64,000 nucleotides of DNA from Sediminibacterium goheungense (GCF_004361915.1 NZ_SNWP01000010.1:878501-942500); one strand, 5' to 3'. Numbered from the stretch's first letter, positions 52,422 through 61,226 are shown. Numbers and translations are program-made. The notes: generated from the letters alone by a model not told the origin.

Positions 52422-54167
52422 TCAAATACCATATTTCTTTTTTCGCCGCCATTGCAATATGGCTCCTGCTACTGCCAGGAATAAAAGTGGACCAGCAATA
52501 TTGATGATTTGCCAGCTGCTTTTCTGTGTGGCAATTTTTTCTTTATCCAGCAACCTTAATACAATTGTTTTGTTTCTGCTTTCAAATAAGCCATTATTGC
52601 TTACCAGATAATCTACACAGTTCAGGAAGAATTCCCTGTTGGCAAAACGATAACCCTCAAAAGGCAGCTCACCCATCGGCAAAGGGCCGGTTGTATTACT
52701 AATGGCATTGGTTACGATATCAGCATCTGATACCACAATCTGTTTACCCGGTTTAGCAGCCTGTTTCAAAAAAGGGCGGCCAGTTGCTCTTTGCACCGAG
52801 TCGATTACCGTTGCACTGACCCTGTTGGCAAACAATGAATGAAAAGCCCCTTCCAATAAAACGGCTACCGGCACAAAACTGCTGGTAAAACTGCGAAGGT
52901 CCTCTTCATTTTTTACGCTGTTGATCGATACAATAGCAGGTGACGCAATACGACGGCTATTGGTATCGGAAGCCAGCAATATGGTTTTTTGTATACCCGG
53001 TGCTTTTACCGTATCGATACTGGATGGAAAAACAGGTAATACCCTGTCTATATTTTTTGAAATGGGATTCTCTGCGTGAGAAGAAAGAAATGGATAATAA
53101 GGCCAGGGTACTCTCTGCATATTGGGAGAGCCATCGGGGTTTCTACCCACTACTATGGGTATTTTAGAACAATTCAGATCCTGCACCAGATCGCCATTAA
53201 TACGAACACCATATTTAAACAGGAGGTCATCTATATCCAGTCCGCGGTCAAAGGCAGTGTATTCAGCCTGGCTCCGCATCAGACTATCCAGTTCTGCATG
53301 CAGTTTATCAATAAACCAAAGTAGTTTACCTCCATTCATTACGTACTGATCCAGTTTCAGTTTGTCTTCTTCCGTAAATGTCTGTGTAGGTTTTACAATA
53401 ATCATGGCATCGATTACTGCGGGATCAGGATATCCTTGTTTGAGATCGAAAACAGCCAACCTGTATTCATTACGCAGGCTTTCTCCCAAATCATTCACTT
53501 TTAAATCAACAGGCTCTCCGTTTCCTACGAGGTAGGCAATAGTGGGTATGGTTTTCCGGGTAAGCTTTTCAATAGCATTGGCAAATTTGTATTCCAGTAA
53601 TGCTTCTGCTGCATTTCGGGTGGCTTCTTTATCTTCCTGGGGCTCTACATCGTTCATTACATTGTACTGCCGGAATATTTTCCTGCTACTTCGCAAATCA
53701 ACAGCAAGCGGTTTTCTGTTTCCATATACCACCAAGGCAGATGGCACAATCAGTTGTGCGGTTGACTTATCAGTACTGGTAACTTCACTGCGTTCAAATA
53801 CCACACCCAGTCGCGCGAGGCTGTCGTATAAAATGGCTTTTGCCGTATCGTTCACAATATCCTCACCGGGCTTTTCAAATGATACACGAACAAGATTGCC
53901 TGATATGGAGGTAAACTCGTCCAGCAGTTCTGCAGTTGCCACAGATAGTTTCTTATAATCGGCAGGCAGTTCACCCGTAAGAAATACTTTTATTTCAATA
54001 ACCGAATCGAGGTTAGTAAGGAGTTGTTTGGTAGGATTGGTAAGACTGTATCTTTTATCGGCAGTAAGATCGGCCCTGAAGCCAATATCTGCTGAAAGAA
54101 ATATCACCACTAATAATAAAGTGAGTAAACCTAACCAGCCATATTTATGCTGCAATAATTTCTGCAT
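52422..54167 (-). CDS. gldG: Gliding-motility-associated ABC transporter substrate-binding protein GldG
   Basis: 581 residues: an N-terminal TM helix (WLGLLTLLLVVIFLSADI), a large periplasmic ABC_transp_aux region with IKVFLTGELPADYKKL near 57, YLVGNGEPVD, and VDYLVSNNGLFESRNK before the C-terminal TM helix, then a basic tail (RRKKKYG). It pairs with GldF 3 bp upstream in the same operon. In Flavobacterium GldA/F/G are associated with gliding, although their role in the T9SS machinery is debated; gldA is not in the window. Confidence 0.9.
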   Translation of the reverse strand: MQKLLQHKYGWLGLLTLLLVVIFLSADIGFRADLTADKRYSLTNPTKQLLTNLDSVIEIKVFLTGELPADYKKLSVATAELLDEFTSISGNLVRVSFEKPGEDIVNDTAKAILYDSLARLGVVFERSEVTSTDKSTAQLIVPSALVVYGNRKPLAVDLRSSRKIFRQYNVMNDVEPQEDKEATRNAAEALLEYKFANAIEKLTRKTIPTIAYLVGNGEPVDLKVNDLGESLRNEYRLAVFDLKQGYPDPAVIDAMIIVKPTQTFTEEDKLKLDQYVMNGGKLLWFIDKLHAELDSLMRSQAEYTAFDRGLDIDDLLFKYGVRINGDLVQDLNCSKIPIVVGRNPDGSPNMQRVPWPYYPFLSSHAENPISKNIDRVLPVFPSSIDTVKAPGIQKTILLASDTNSRRIASPAIVSINSVKNEEDLRSFTSSFVPVAVLLEGAFHSLFANRVSATVIDSVQRATGRPFLKQAAKPGKQIVVSDADIVTNAISNTTGPLPMGELPFEGYRFANREFFLNCVDYLVSNNGLFESRNKTIVLRLLDKEKIATQKSSWQIINIAGPLLFLAVAGAILQWRRKKKYGI

Positions 54168-54170
54168 GGT

Positions 54171-54893
54171 TTATCGTTTCAACAGGTTTCTTTGGGTAAG
54201 AAATAAGAAGAAGCTGATCAGTCCTCCAAAATATACCAGATCACTGATGCGTATTACACCTCTGCTGATGCTGCGGTAATGAAAATTAATACCCATCATT
54301 TCAAGGTAATAATCTACTCCGCCACTGAAAAAGGATAGCTTACTTATCGCATCAAAACCATTGTACAAAAGAAAGCAAACAAATGCGCCGGCTATAAATG
54401 CAACTACCGTATTATTGGTATAGCTGCTGGCACAAATGCCGATGGCAGTAAAAACAGCGCCTAATAACAGTAATCCGATATAGCTGCCAATAGTGGCGCC
54501 AATATCAATACCACCTGTTACACTAAGCGCCTGAACCGAAAAAGCATAGATAACTGTTGGTAGTATGGCACAGAAAACAATGATAAGGCAGCCGAGAAAC
54601 TTACCCGAAACAAGCTGTGCAGGTGTAAGCGGCAGTGTTCTCAATATTTCAAAATTACCCAGTCTGTATTCGTCGGCAAAGCTCCTCATGGTAATGGTGG
54701 GTACAATGAATAAAAGTATCCATGGTGTAAGGCTAAAAAAACCACCAAGGCTGGCATAGCCAAACTCGAGTATGCTGGTATCGGGGAAAACAAATAACAT
54801 GAGTCCGTTGATCAGCAGAAATACTGCCAGAGCAATATAACCTGTAAGGCTGCTGAAAAACTGTTGCCATTCTTTTTTACAGATGATCCACAT
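54171..54893 (-). CDS. gldF: Gliding-motility-associated ABC transporter permease GldF
   Basis: 240 residues from the ATG at 54893, six TM helices. The ABC-2 permease pattern shows as ICKKEWQQFFSSLTGYIALAVFLL and FIVPTITMRSFADEYRLGNFEILRTLPLTPAQLVSGKF. It forms the membrane part of the GldAFG transporter. The -7 element TAGTTTTG ends 6 nt before the ATG, so the mRNA is likely leaderless. The TTG three codons upstream lies in the promoter element. Confidence 0.92.
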   Translation of the reverse strand: MWIICKKEWQQFFSSLTGYIALAVFLLINGLMLFVFPDTSILEFGYASLGGFFSLTPWILLFIVPTITMRSFADEYRLGNFEILRTLPLTPAQLVSGKFLGCLIIVFCAILPTVIYAFSVQALSVTGGIDIGATIGSYIGLLLLGAVFTAIGICASSYTNNTVVAFIAGAFVCFLLYNGFDAISKLSFFSGGVDYYLEMMGINFHYRSISRGVIRISDLVYFGGLISFFLFLTQRNLLKR

Positions 54894-54899
54894 AAGTAT

Positions 54900-54907
54900 C
54901 AAAACTA
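54900..54907 (-). promoter_or_regulatory. -7 promoter element of gldFG
   Basis: TAGTTTTG (minus strand), exact TAnnTTTG match, 6 nt before the gldF ATG. Confidence 0.55.
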
Positions 54908-54998
54908 AATGTTCTGGGCCATACGATTACCGTTCCTGTATATTTTATGTGTTCTTTATGGAATCATCCGCCGGATGCATCCTATTAAAAACAGCTGT

Positions 54999-55367
54999 AT
55001 GAAATTAAAATTAACACTCCTGCTCATATGCTTATTAGGTGTAGGCTTATTAACAAGGGCGCAGAAGAAACCGGCAAAGCCAAATAGTACCGAAAAAGTA
55101 ATGGTAGCAGAGGGCAAGGATGCTATCCCTGTTACGGTAAAAAGTAATAAAAAATCTAAAGTACCACCACCTCCCCCACCGCCGAAGGTTCAGGAACCGC
55201 CAGTTGTTGTTCATAAGCCGGAACAACCTGCGCCACCGCCACCCCCGGAAAAAATGAAAATTAAAGTGAATAAATATATTCCGCCACCACCCCCACCGCC
55301 AGCAAAACCAAGGGTACCGGCCAAAGCAACTGTACCGGATGCACCAGCTGTACCCGACAGCGTTTAG
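54999..55367 (+). CDS. Secreted proline-rich protein
   Basis: 122 residues from the ATG at 54999. The signal peptide (KLKLTLLLICLLGVGLLTRAQ) is followed by a region with three poly-proline blocks (PPPPPPP near 56, 82 and 98) and Lys/Val-rich spacers. No globular domain. Polyproline segments with PKVQEPP and KPEQPAP units recall TonB-type linkers or cell-envelope spacers, but there is no TonB C-terminal domain and no TM anchor. Divergent from gldFG, 105 bp apart. Function unknown. Confidence 0.72.
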   Translation: MKLKLTLLLICLLGVGLLTRAQKKPAKPNSTEKVMVAEGKDAIPVTVKSNKKSKVPPPPPPPKVQEPPVVVHKPEQPAPPPPPEKMKIKVNKYIPPPPPPPAKPRVPAKATVPDAPAVPDSV

Positions 55368-55400
55368 GCATTTGTTTCTACAAGTGCTGTTGGTTTTTGG

Positions 55401-55429
55401 AAAAAAGCCCGGATGGACCGGGCTTTTTT
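55401..55429. terminator. Bidirectional terminator
   Basis: AAAAAAGCCCGG/CCGGGCTTTTTT, perfect 12-bp stem with a 5-nt loop, between the proline-rich gene and the IS200-type transposase gene (convergent). Confidence 0.9.
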
Positions 55430-55437
55430 GATGCCTA

Positions 55438-55866
55438 TTAAGTCCCTTCCAGGCGAAAAAGCATGCCTGATAATTTTTGATACTCCTGTTCAAAAGATTG
55501 ATCCGCATGGTGTGCTTCCTGATTAGCGATATACCGTTTCAAACTTTCCACTGCCGATTTACCAACCGAGGCCACAAAATAATCCGACTGCCAAACAAGG
55601 TATACATACTTGTATTTTAGGTTAAACCATCGTGCCGATTCACCTTTAATCAATTTAATCACTCCATCTATCGTTTGTCCTGCTCTCAGCTTCACCAGGC
55701 AATGCAAATGATCCATATGCCCATCAATACAGACTATATGAATATTTTGACTGTATGCATAATGTCTGATATGATTGATCAATGACTGTTTAACAGGTGG
55801 TGTTAATATGGGATTTCTGTATTTGGTACTCCACACATAATGCAGGAAAACAATTGAATAAGGCAT
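55438..55866 (-). CDS. tnpA: IS200/REP-associated Y1 transposase
   Basis: 142 residues, HUH-type Y1 transposase. The metal-binding motif is DGHMDHLHCLVKL near 49-61 (HUH = HLH) and the catalytic Tyr lies in KRYIANQE near 112. The N-terminus MPYSIVFLHYVWSTKYRNPIL is typical of IS200-like TnpA. Intact length. Single gene without tnpB. It sits 147 bp from a tandem array of palindromic REP-like hairpins, an arrangement like REP-associated transposases that domesticate around REPs. Confidence 0.93.
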   Translation of the reverse strand: MPYSIVFLHYVWSTKYRNPILTPPVKQSLINHIRHYAYSQNIHIVCIDGHMDHLHCLVKLRAGQTIDGVIKLIKGESARWFNLKYKYVYLVWQSDYFVASVGKSAVESLKRYIANQEAHHADQSFEQEYQKLSGMLFRLEGT

Positions 55867-56012
55867 GGCAAAAATTTGCCAACAAAATCGGGGTTTCTGG
55901 CTAAGTATTTCTACGGAATCTTGTGGCGGTGTGCTTGATTCGCTTTGTGTTCTGAAGAATGAATATGCTTAAGAGTTTCATACATATCATAAAACACTCT
56001 TGCCAATGGGTC

Positions 56013-56272
56013 GCCGGACTGAAGTCCGGCGCTGGGTTTCTTTCTCCTGATTTCCAACAGCTCCCATTTTATCCGACTACCGAAAACATAAAACATAAAT
56101 TCCTTGCTCCGGACTTTAGTCCGGAGAATAAAAAGCAATCCGACACCTTATTTCTTTTCGCCGGACTGAAGTCCGGCGCTGGGTTTCTTTTCCTGATTTC
56201 CAACAGCTCCCATTTTATCCGACTACCGAAAACATAAAACATAAATTCCTTGCTCCGGACTTCAGTCCGGAG
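56013..56272. repeat. Tandem pair of REP/BIME-like units near the IS200-type gene
   Basis: Two near-identical units with a 147-bp period. Each begins with the palindrome GCCGGACTGAAGTCCGGC (56013-56030 and 56160-56177) and ends with CTCCGGACTttAGTCCGGAG or its TC variant (56107-56126 and 56253-56272). About 75 nt of shared unique sequence lies between the two palindromes. The 511-bp gap between the transposase and iscA holds these units and a terminator, and no ORF I would support. Confidence 0.92.
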
Positions 56273-56318
56273 AATAAAAAGCCGGAGCCTGCATTCTACT
56301 AATACACGCTATAAATAA

Positions 56319-56348
56319 AGAAAGCCCGGTATTATTCCCGGGCTTTCT
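56319..56348 (-). terminator. isc operon terminator
   Basis: AGAAAGCCCGG/CCGGGCTTTCT stem with a short loop, 30 bp after the iscA stop codon on the minus strand. Confidence 0.7.
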
Positions 56349-56377
56349 GCATATAATCTGTTTTATCAGCAAAAATT

Positions 56378-56728
56378 CTATACCGCAAAACTCTCCCCAC
56401 ATCCGCAACTTCTGCTGGCATTAGGGTTATTGAAATAAAACCCTTTACCATTCAATCCATCGGAGAAATCGAGTTCCGTATTAACCAGGTATAAAAAGCT
56501 TTTCAGATCGGTTACCACTTTTACTCCATTGTCTTCAAAAACCTGATCCATGGGTTTGATTTCATTATCGAAATCAAGCTTATAGCTTAATCCGGAACAA
56601 CCTCCTCCTACAACACCTACACGTAGAAAATAAGAAGTATCTCCTGATACGCCTGCTTCCTCCATCAGTTGCTGCACTTTCTTCTTAGCCTTGTCGCTTA
56701 CGTATATGCTGTTCTCTGTTGCTACCAT
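56378..56728 (-). CDS. iscA: IscA/SufA/ErpA-type iron-sulfur carrier
   Basis: 116 residues of the HesB/IscA family. The three cluster-binding cysteines are Cys44 (VGGGCSGLSY) and Cys108/Cys110 (SCGCGESF). It takes Fe-S clusters from IscU to target enzymes. Third gene of an iscS-iscU-iscA set on the minus strand, 55 bp after iscU. ErpA or SufA identity cannot be distinguished by motif. Confidence 0.93.
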   Translation of the reverse strand: MVATENSIYVSDKAKKKVQQLMEEAGVSGDTSYFLRVGVVGGGCSGLSYKLDFDNEIKPMDQVFEDNGVKVVTDLKSFLYLVNTELDFSDGLNGKGFYFNNPNASRSCGCGESFAV

Positions 56729-56783
56729 TTCGCTAATAGTTAATGGTTTATCACTAATGGAAATACCATTCGTTTTTTAAATA

Positions 56784-57203
56784 CTAGTGTACTCCCTTCT
56801 CTTCAAAAACCAACTCTTCCAATCCGTTCTTTTTACGGTAGTCGTTGATAGCGGCTTTGATAGCATCTTCAGCCAATACAGAGCAGTGAATTTTCACCGG
56901 TGGAAGATTCAGTTCTTCCACCAGATCCATATTGTCAATCTGTACAGCCTGATCAACAGTCTTACCTTTCAGCCATTCTGTTGCCAGTGATGATGATGCG
57001 ATTGCTGAACCGCAACCAAAGGTTTTGAATTTAGCATCGGTAATAACACCGGTAGCATCGTCTACCTCAATCTGAAGACGCATAACGTCTCCACACTCAG
57101 GTGCACCTACGAGACCAGTGCCTACATTTGTTTTTGCCTTATCGAGCGTACCCACATTCTTGGGGTTATTGTAATGATCGATTACTTTTTCTGAATATGC
57201 CAT
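56784..57203 (-). CDS. iscU: Iron-sulfur cluster scaffold IscU
   Basis: 139 residues from the ATG at 57203. Cysteine ligands: Cys37 (GAPECGDV), Cys64 (FGCGSAIA) and Cys107 (KIHCSVLAEDA). Together with IscS it builds [2Fe-2S] clusters. The IscU-specific LPPVK motif for HscA binding appears as LNLPPVKIHC, although hscA/hscB are not in the window. The upstream 24 codons in the open frame are translated repeat sequence and were excluded. Confidence 0.96.
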   Translation of the reverse strand: MAYSEKVIDHYNNPKNVGTLDKAKTNVGTGLVGAPECGDVMRLQIEVDDATGVITDAKFKTFGCGSAIASSSLATEWLKGKTVDQAVQIDNMDLVEELNLPPVKIHCSVLAEDAIKAAINDYRKKNGLEELVFEEKGVH

Positions 57204-57214
57204 GGTTGAATTAA

Positions 57215-57322
57215 TTTGGAAATTTGTGAATTTGGAAATTTGGAAATGGTAGAATCTTATAATCAGAAAGACCACTTTAGTATTTGGTCACTCTCATTTT
57301 CAAATTTCCAAATTTTCAAATT
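57215..57322. repeat. TTTGGAAA-type inverted repeat, iscS/iscU junction
   Basis: Left arm about 57215-57247 and right arm about 57296-57322, complementary tracts of TTTGGAAA and TTTGAAAA units around a 48-nt loop. It fills the gap between the two co-directional isc genes. Same unit as the hemJ/hemH element. Confidence 0.85.
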
Positions 57323-57331
57323 GTTTAATTA

Positions 57332-58549
57332 TTAATGGTGTGCCCACTCTATACTGTTCAGGTCTATACCTTCTTTGAACATTTCCCAGAGCGGACTCAT
57401 TTCTCTTAGTTTTAAAACAGTTTCACTTACCGCTTTAATGGTATAGTCAATCTGTTCTTCGGTAGTAAACCTGCCCAATCCGAAACGCAGCGAACTGTGT
57501 GCCAGATCATCACCCAGACCCAATGCTTTTAACACATAGCTGGGTTCGAGTGAAGCAGATGTACAGGCTGATCCTGATGAAAGTGCGATGCTTTTATTAA
57601 AGCCCATCATCAATCCCTCACCTTCCACATATTTAAAAGAAATATTGCTTACATGTGGTAAACGGTGCTCACGGCTTCCGTTTACATAGGCTTCTTCCAG
57701 CTGTAACAGTGCCGTTTCCAGCTTGTCGCGGAGCTTGCTGAGTCTGGCAGCATCATCAGCCATTTCCAGTCTTGCCAGTTCACAGGCTTTACCAAAACCA
57801 ACAATACCCGGTACATTCAAAGTACCACTACGCATACCTCTTTCATGTCCGCCACCGTCCATCTGCGCAGTTACTTTTACCCTCGGATTTTTTCTGCGTA
57901 CATATAATGCACCTACGCCTTTGGGACCGTACATTTTGTGTCCGGTAAATGCCATGATATCGATACCATCTTTATTAACGTCTACAGGTATTTTACCTAC
58001 TGCCTGTGTACCATCTGTAAAGAACAGTACACCATGCTTGCGGGCAATGGCACTGATTTCTTTTACCGGTTGCACAACCCCTATTTCATTATTGGCATAC
58101 ATGATGGCAATCAGAATGGTGGTTGGCTTAATGGCAGCTTCGAGTTCTTTCAGGTCAATCAGACCTTCCGGATTTACTTCCAGGTAAGTTACCTCACCAC
58201 CCAGGCGCTCAATATGTTTACAGGTATCCAGTACTGCTTTATGTTCTGTAGTACAGGTAATGATATGGTTACCTTTGCTGGCATACATTTCATACACACC
58301 TTTAATACCCAGGTTATCCCCTTCTGTAGCACCTGAGGTAAAGATGATTTCCTTAGGATCGGCGCCAATCAGTTTGGCTACCTGCTCACGTGCATAATCA
58401 ACGGCTTCTTCCGCCTGCCATCCAAAAGGGTGGTTACGGCTTGCGGCATTGCCAAAATGCTCGGTAAAATAAGGTATCATCGCTTCCAGCACACGGGGAT
58501 CCATGGGTGTGGTGGCATTGTTGTCGAGGTAAATTGGTAATTTCAACAT
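57332..58549 (-). CDS. iscS: Cysteine desulfurase IscS
   Basis: 405 residues from the ATG at 58549. PLP enzyme that removes sulfur from cysteine for Fe-S and thio-tRNA synthesis. [15 protein letters not shown] at the N-terminus, PLP Lys in [17 protein letters not shown] near 208, and the sulfur-accepting Cys in the loop [16 protein letters not shown] near 330. The C-terminus ends in HH. The TTG-type extension to 58582 overlaps the -7 promoter element, so the ATG is preferred. First gene of iscS-iscU-iscA. Confidence 0.95.
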   Translation of the reverse strand: MLKLPIYLDNNATTPMDPRVLEAMIPYFTEHFGNAASRNHPFGWQAEEAVDYAREQVAKLIGADPKEIIFTSGATEGDNLGIKGVYEMYASKGNHIITCTTEHKAVLDTCKHIERLGGEVTYLEVNPEGLIDLKELEAAIKPTTILIAIMYANNEIGVVQPVKEISAIARKHGVLFFTDGTQAVGKIPVDVNKDGIDIMAFTGHKMYGPKGVGALYVRRKNPRVKVTAQMDGGGHERGMRSGTLNVPGIVGFGKACELARLEMADDAARLSKLRDKLETALLQLEEAYVNGSREHRLPHVSNISFKYVEGEGLMMGFNKSIALSSGSACTSASLEPSYVLKALGLGDDLAHSSLRFGLGRFTTEEQIDYTIKAVSETVLKLREMSPLWEMFKEGIDLNSIEWAHH

Positions 58550-58579
58550 AGTGCACAGAAATTTGCTTGCTTCTAAATA

Positions 58580-58587
58580 CAAAAATA
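58580..58587 (-). promoter_or_regulatory. -7 promoter element of the isc operon
   Basis: TATTTTTG on the minus strand, exact TAnnTTTG match, 30 nt before the iscS ATG. Confidence 0.55.
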
Positions 58588-58675
58588 CGTTAATCGGTTT
58601 ATACTTGCGGAACCGAAAACCGCTTCCGACGGCTTTTTTTCACAAATCGAAAGCCTGAATATTAAACAAAGAATT

Positions 58676-59089
58676 ATGCTAAAAGTTGAACATATTGGTC
58701 TGGCCGTTAAAAATTTTGCAGACGCCATCCCCTTATATGAGAAATTATTGTCAACCACCTGCTATAAAACCGAAATGGTAGCCTCAGAAAAGGTGAATAC
58801 TGCCTTTTTTCAGGTGGGGGAAACCAAAATTGAATTGCTCGAAAGCACTGATTCTGATGGCGTTATCGCCAAATTTATTGAGAAAAAGGGCGAAGGCATG
58901 CACCATATTGCCTTCGAAGTAGCTGATATTGAAGCTGAAATGGCCCGTTTAAAAGCAGAAGGCTTCCAATTACTCAACGAAACCCCCAAAAAAGGAGCCG
59001 ATAACAAACTGGTCTGCTTTCTCCACCCCAAAGGAACCGGTGGGGTGTTGATTGAACTTTGTCAGGAAGCAATAGAAACAGAGAAATAA
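58676..59089 (+). CDS. mce: Methylmalonyl-CoA epimerase
   Basis: 137 residues, VOC fold with two glyoxalase-like modules. Metal ligands appear in VEHIGLAVKN (His6), GEGMHHIAFEV (His near 77) and GVLIELCQ (Glu near 128). Interconverts (R)- and (S)-methylmalonyl-CoA in propionate metabolism with B12-dependent mutase; nrdJ in this window also needs B12. The last residues (AIETEK) are encoded by the arm of an inverted repeat shared with the 3' side of rnc. Confidence 0.94.
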   Translation: MLKVEHIGLAVKNFADAIPLYEKLLSTTCYKTEMVASEKVNTAFFQVGETKIELLESTDSDGVIAKFIEKKGEGMHHIAFEVADIEAEMARLKAEGFQLLNETPKKGADNKLVCFLHPKGTGGVLIELCQEAIETEK

Positions 59090-59171
59090 GGAATAAGGAA
59101 CATGAAATAAGAAAGTAATTATCCTTCCTGATTTCTTATTTCATGTTCCTTATTTCTCTGTTTCTATTGCA
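59069..59171. repeat. Inverted repeat with 40-nt arms at mce/rnc junction
   Basis: Left arm 59069-59114 and right arm 59131-59170 are complementary over 39 nt except for a 7-nt tandem duplication (TAAGGAA) in the left arm. The arms run GCAATAGAAACAGAGAAATAAG, then GAACATGAAATAAG-type units. The left arm covers the last mce codons and stop, and the right arm covers the rnc stop. The one-unit indel shows heptad-length expansion. Confidence 0.92.
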
Positions 59172-59877
59172 GCCCCAGCTTTTCTACCGCGGCCTGTGCG
59201 GCTACCTGGGAAGCGTCTTTTTTGTTGTAGCCTTTGCCGATAGACAGTAGCTGTCCGTCGAGCATAATGTGGATGGTGAAGAGACGGCGTGAGCCCTCCA
59301 TTTTTTCATCAGCGAGATCAAAGGAAAGTGTACGGCCATTTTTACTGGCCCAGCCAATCAGTTTGTTTTTCAGGTTAATATCAATGGCTTCCAGATCGTC
59401 CACAAACATATGTGGTATCACAATCTGCTTCAGTACCCAGTGTTGGGTTTTGGCATAACCTTTATCAAGATAAACAGCACCTACTACAGCTTCCAGTGTA
59501 TTTCCAAAAATCTGGCTGCCTTTGAGTGAACTGTCGAATTTGTTGTAAAAAGTAAGTTTACGCAAACCCATTTTCAGGGCTATATCATTGAGTTGCTGGC
59601 GGTTTACCATCTTACTGCGCATTTCGGTAAGAAAGCCTTCGCCTTTGTAGGGGTAGCGTTTAAAAAGATAGTCGGCCACTACCGCACTCAATACGGCATC
59701 GCCCAGGTATTCGAGGCGCTCATTGTTTTCTTCGGGTGTATCTTTTACAGAGCGGTGGCTGAGGGCTGTTCGGTAGATAAGCAGGTTGCCGGGTTTTAAA
59801 CCCAGTACATTTTTCAACTGTGCCTCAAAAGAAGCATCGGGTGATTTAGATGAAAAAAGTCGCTTTAAAAACTGCAC
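59164..59877 (-). CDS. rnc: Ribonuclease III
   Basis: 237 residues. RNase III domain with the signature NERLEYLGDAV at 52-62 and the second acidic site (TLEAVVGAVYLDKG near 127), then a C-terminal dsRNA-binding domain (about 168-237: GRTLSF, GKGYNKKDASQVAAQAAVEKL). It cuts double-stranded RNA, including rRNA precursors and IVS stems. It is the natural candidate to cut the long RNA stems predicted for the heptad elements in this window (inference). The end of its gene lies in such an element. Downstream of fabF, 4 bp apart. Confidence 0.95.
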   Translation of the reverse strand: MQFLKRLFSSKSPDASFEAQLKNVLGLKPGNLLIYRTALSHRSVKDTPEENNERLEYLGDAVLSAVVADYLFKRYPYKGEGFLTEMRSKMVNRQQLNDIALKMGLRKLTFYNKFDSSLKGSQIFGNTLEAVVGAVYLDKGYAKTQHWVLKQIVIPHMFVDDLEAIDINLKNKLIGWASKNGRTLSFDLADEKMEGSRRLFTIHIMLDGQLLSIGKGYNKKDASQVAAQAAVEKLGLQ

Positions 59878-59881
59878 AAGC

Positions 59882-61135
59882 TTAGGCTGAATATTTTTTC
59901 ACAATAACGCAGGCATTATGTCCGCCGAAACCGAATGTATTGCTCAAAGCAGCACGTACGGTTCTTTTCTGTGCCTTGTTAAAAGTGAAGTTTAATTTGG
60001 GATCCAGTTCAGGATCATCGGTGAAATGGTTAATGGTGGGCGGCACAATATCATGTATCACGCTCTGTATACAAGCGATGGCCTCAATAACACCGGCAGC
60101 ACCCAGACAGTGACCTGTCATAGACTTGGTAGCACTGATATTAAGGTTGTAGGCATGCTCACCAAATACTTCTGTAATGGCTTTGGCTTCTGCGCCATCG
60201 CCCAGTGGTGTTGAGGTTCCGTGGGTATTGATATAATCAATTTCATCCGGACGCATACCTGCATCTTTCAATGCGGCCAGCATTACATTACGGGCACCCA
60301 ACCCTTCGGGATGGGGGGCCGTAAGATGATAAGCATCGGCAGTAGCACCGCCACCTGCTATCTCACAATAAATTTTGGCACCACGCTTAATAGCATGTTC
60401 ATATTCTTCCAGTACCAGTACACCGGCAGCTTCTCCCATTACAAAACCATCACGGTCTTTATCGTAAGGGCGGCTGGCGGTTTTAGGATCGTCGTTGCGT
60501 TCGCTCATGGCTTTCATGGCATTGAAACCACCCAGGCCAGCTTCGCTGATAACGGCTTCTGATCCACCGGATAAAACGATATCGGCCTTACCTAAACGGA
60601 TGGTGTCCAGTGCACTGATAATACCATTGGTACTCGATGCGCAGGCACTTACCACTGCGTAGTTAGGACCGCGGAAACCATGACGCATCGATATCTGACC
60701 TGCGGCGATATCGAGGATCATTTTGGGAATAAAGAAGGGATTGAAACGGGGCGTACCGTCACCTTTTGCAAAGTTGATCACTTCCTCCTGAAAAGTGGTA
60801 AGTCCACCAATACCACTGGCGAAGATGACCCCTACACGGTCAATGTCTACGTTTTCTTTGGAGATGCCTGCGTCGGCCACGGCCATATCACTGGCTACGA
60901 GGGCCAGCTGCGCAAAGCGGTCCATTTTACGGGCTTCTTTGCGGTCCATAAACTGGGTAGGATCGAATCCTTTGATTTCGCAGGCAAAACGGGTTTTGAA
61001 TTTAGAGGCATCAAATAAAGTAATGTTATCTGCGCCGGATACACCATTGAGTAACGCCGTCCAGTAGTCTTCTAAATTATTACCTAACGGAGTGAGGGTG
61101 CCAATGCCGGTTACAACAACGCGCTTTAATTCCAT
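59882..61135 (-). CDS. fabF: 3-oxoacyl-[acyl-carrier-protein] synthase II
   Basis: 417 residues from the ATG at 61135. KAS II elongating acyl-ACP by malonyl-ACP condensation. Catalytic Cys in SACASSTNGI near 163, the two His in NTHGTSTPLGD near 303 and MTGHCLGAAG near 340, and Lys in SATKSMTGH. acpP precedes it, rnc follows, the frequent acpP-fabF-rnc order. The two codons upstream (TTG AAC) were not used. Confidence 0.97.
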   Translation of the reverse strand: MELKRVVVTGIGTLTPLGNNLEDYWTALLNGVSGADNITLFDASKFKTRFACEIKGFDPTQFMDRKEARKMDRFAQLALVASDMAVADAGISKENVDIDRVGVIFASGIGGLTTFQEEVINFAKGDGTPRFNPFFIPKMILDIAAGQISMRHGFRGPNYAVVSACASSTNGIISALDTIRLGKADIVLSGGSEAVISEAGLGGFNAMKAMSERNDDPKTASRPYDKDRDGFVMGEAAGVLVLEEYEHAIKRGAKIYCEIAGGGATADAYHLTAPHPEGLGARNVMLAALKDAGMRPDEIDYINTHGTSTPLGDGAEAKAITEVFGEHAYNLNISATKSMTGHCLGAAGVIEAIACIQSVIHDIVPPTINHFTDDPELDPKLNFTFNKAQKRTVRAALSNTFGFGGHNACVIVKKYSA

Positions 61136-61156
61136 GTTCAAAACCTGTTTAAGTGA

Positions 61157-61197
61157 GCATCCGCCTTTTGTGGCCGAAGCCGCAGAAAGGCGGATGC
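61157..61197. other. Hairpin between acpP and fabF
   Basis: Perfect stem GCATCCGCCTTT / AAAGGCGGATGC with a 17-nt partly paired loop, in the 91-bp acpP-fabF gap. No T-tract. It may act as a 3' stabiliser or processing site, letting acpP mRNA exceed fabF mRNA (inference). Confidence 0.6.
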
Positions 61198-61226
61198 ATA
61201 AATTATTCCTTCAATAAAATTAATTC

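Noticed and set aside
55959..56237. 92-residue ORF through the REP-like units
   Set aside because: It reads the two repeat units and repeats its own sequence (AGLKSGAGFL twice); an artefact of the REPs.
56013..56272. CRISPR array
   Set aside because: Only two long units of 147-bp period with internal palindromes; no short repeats with unique spacers and no cas genes.
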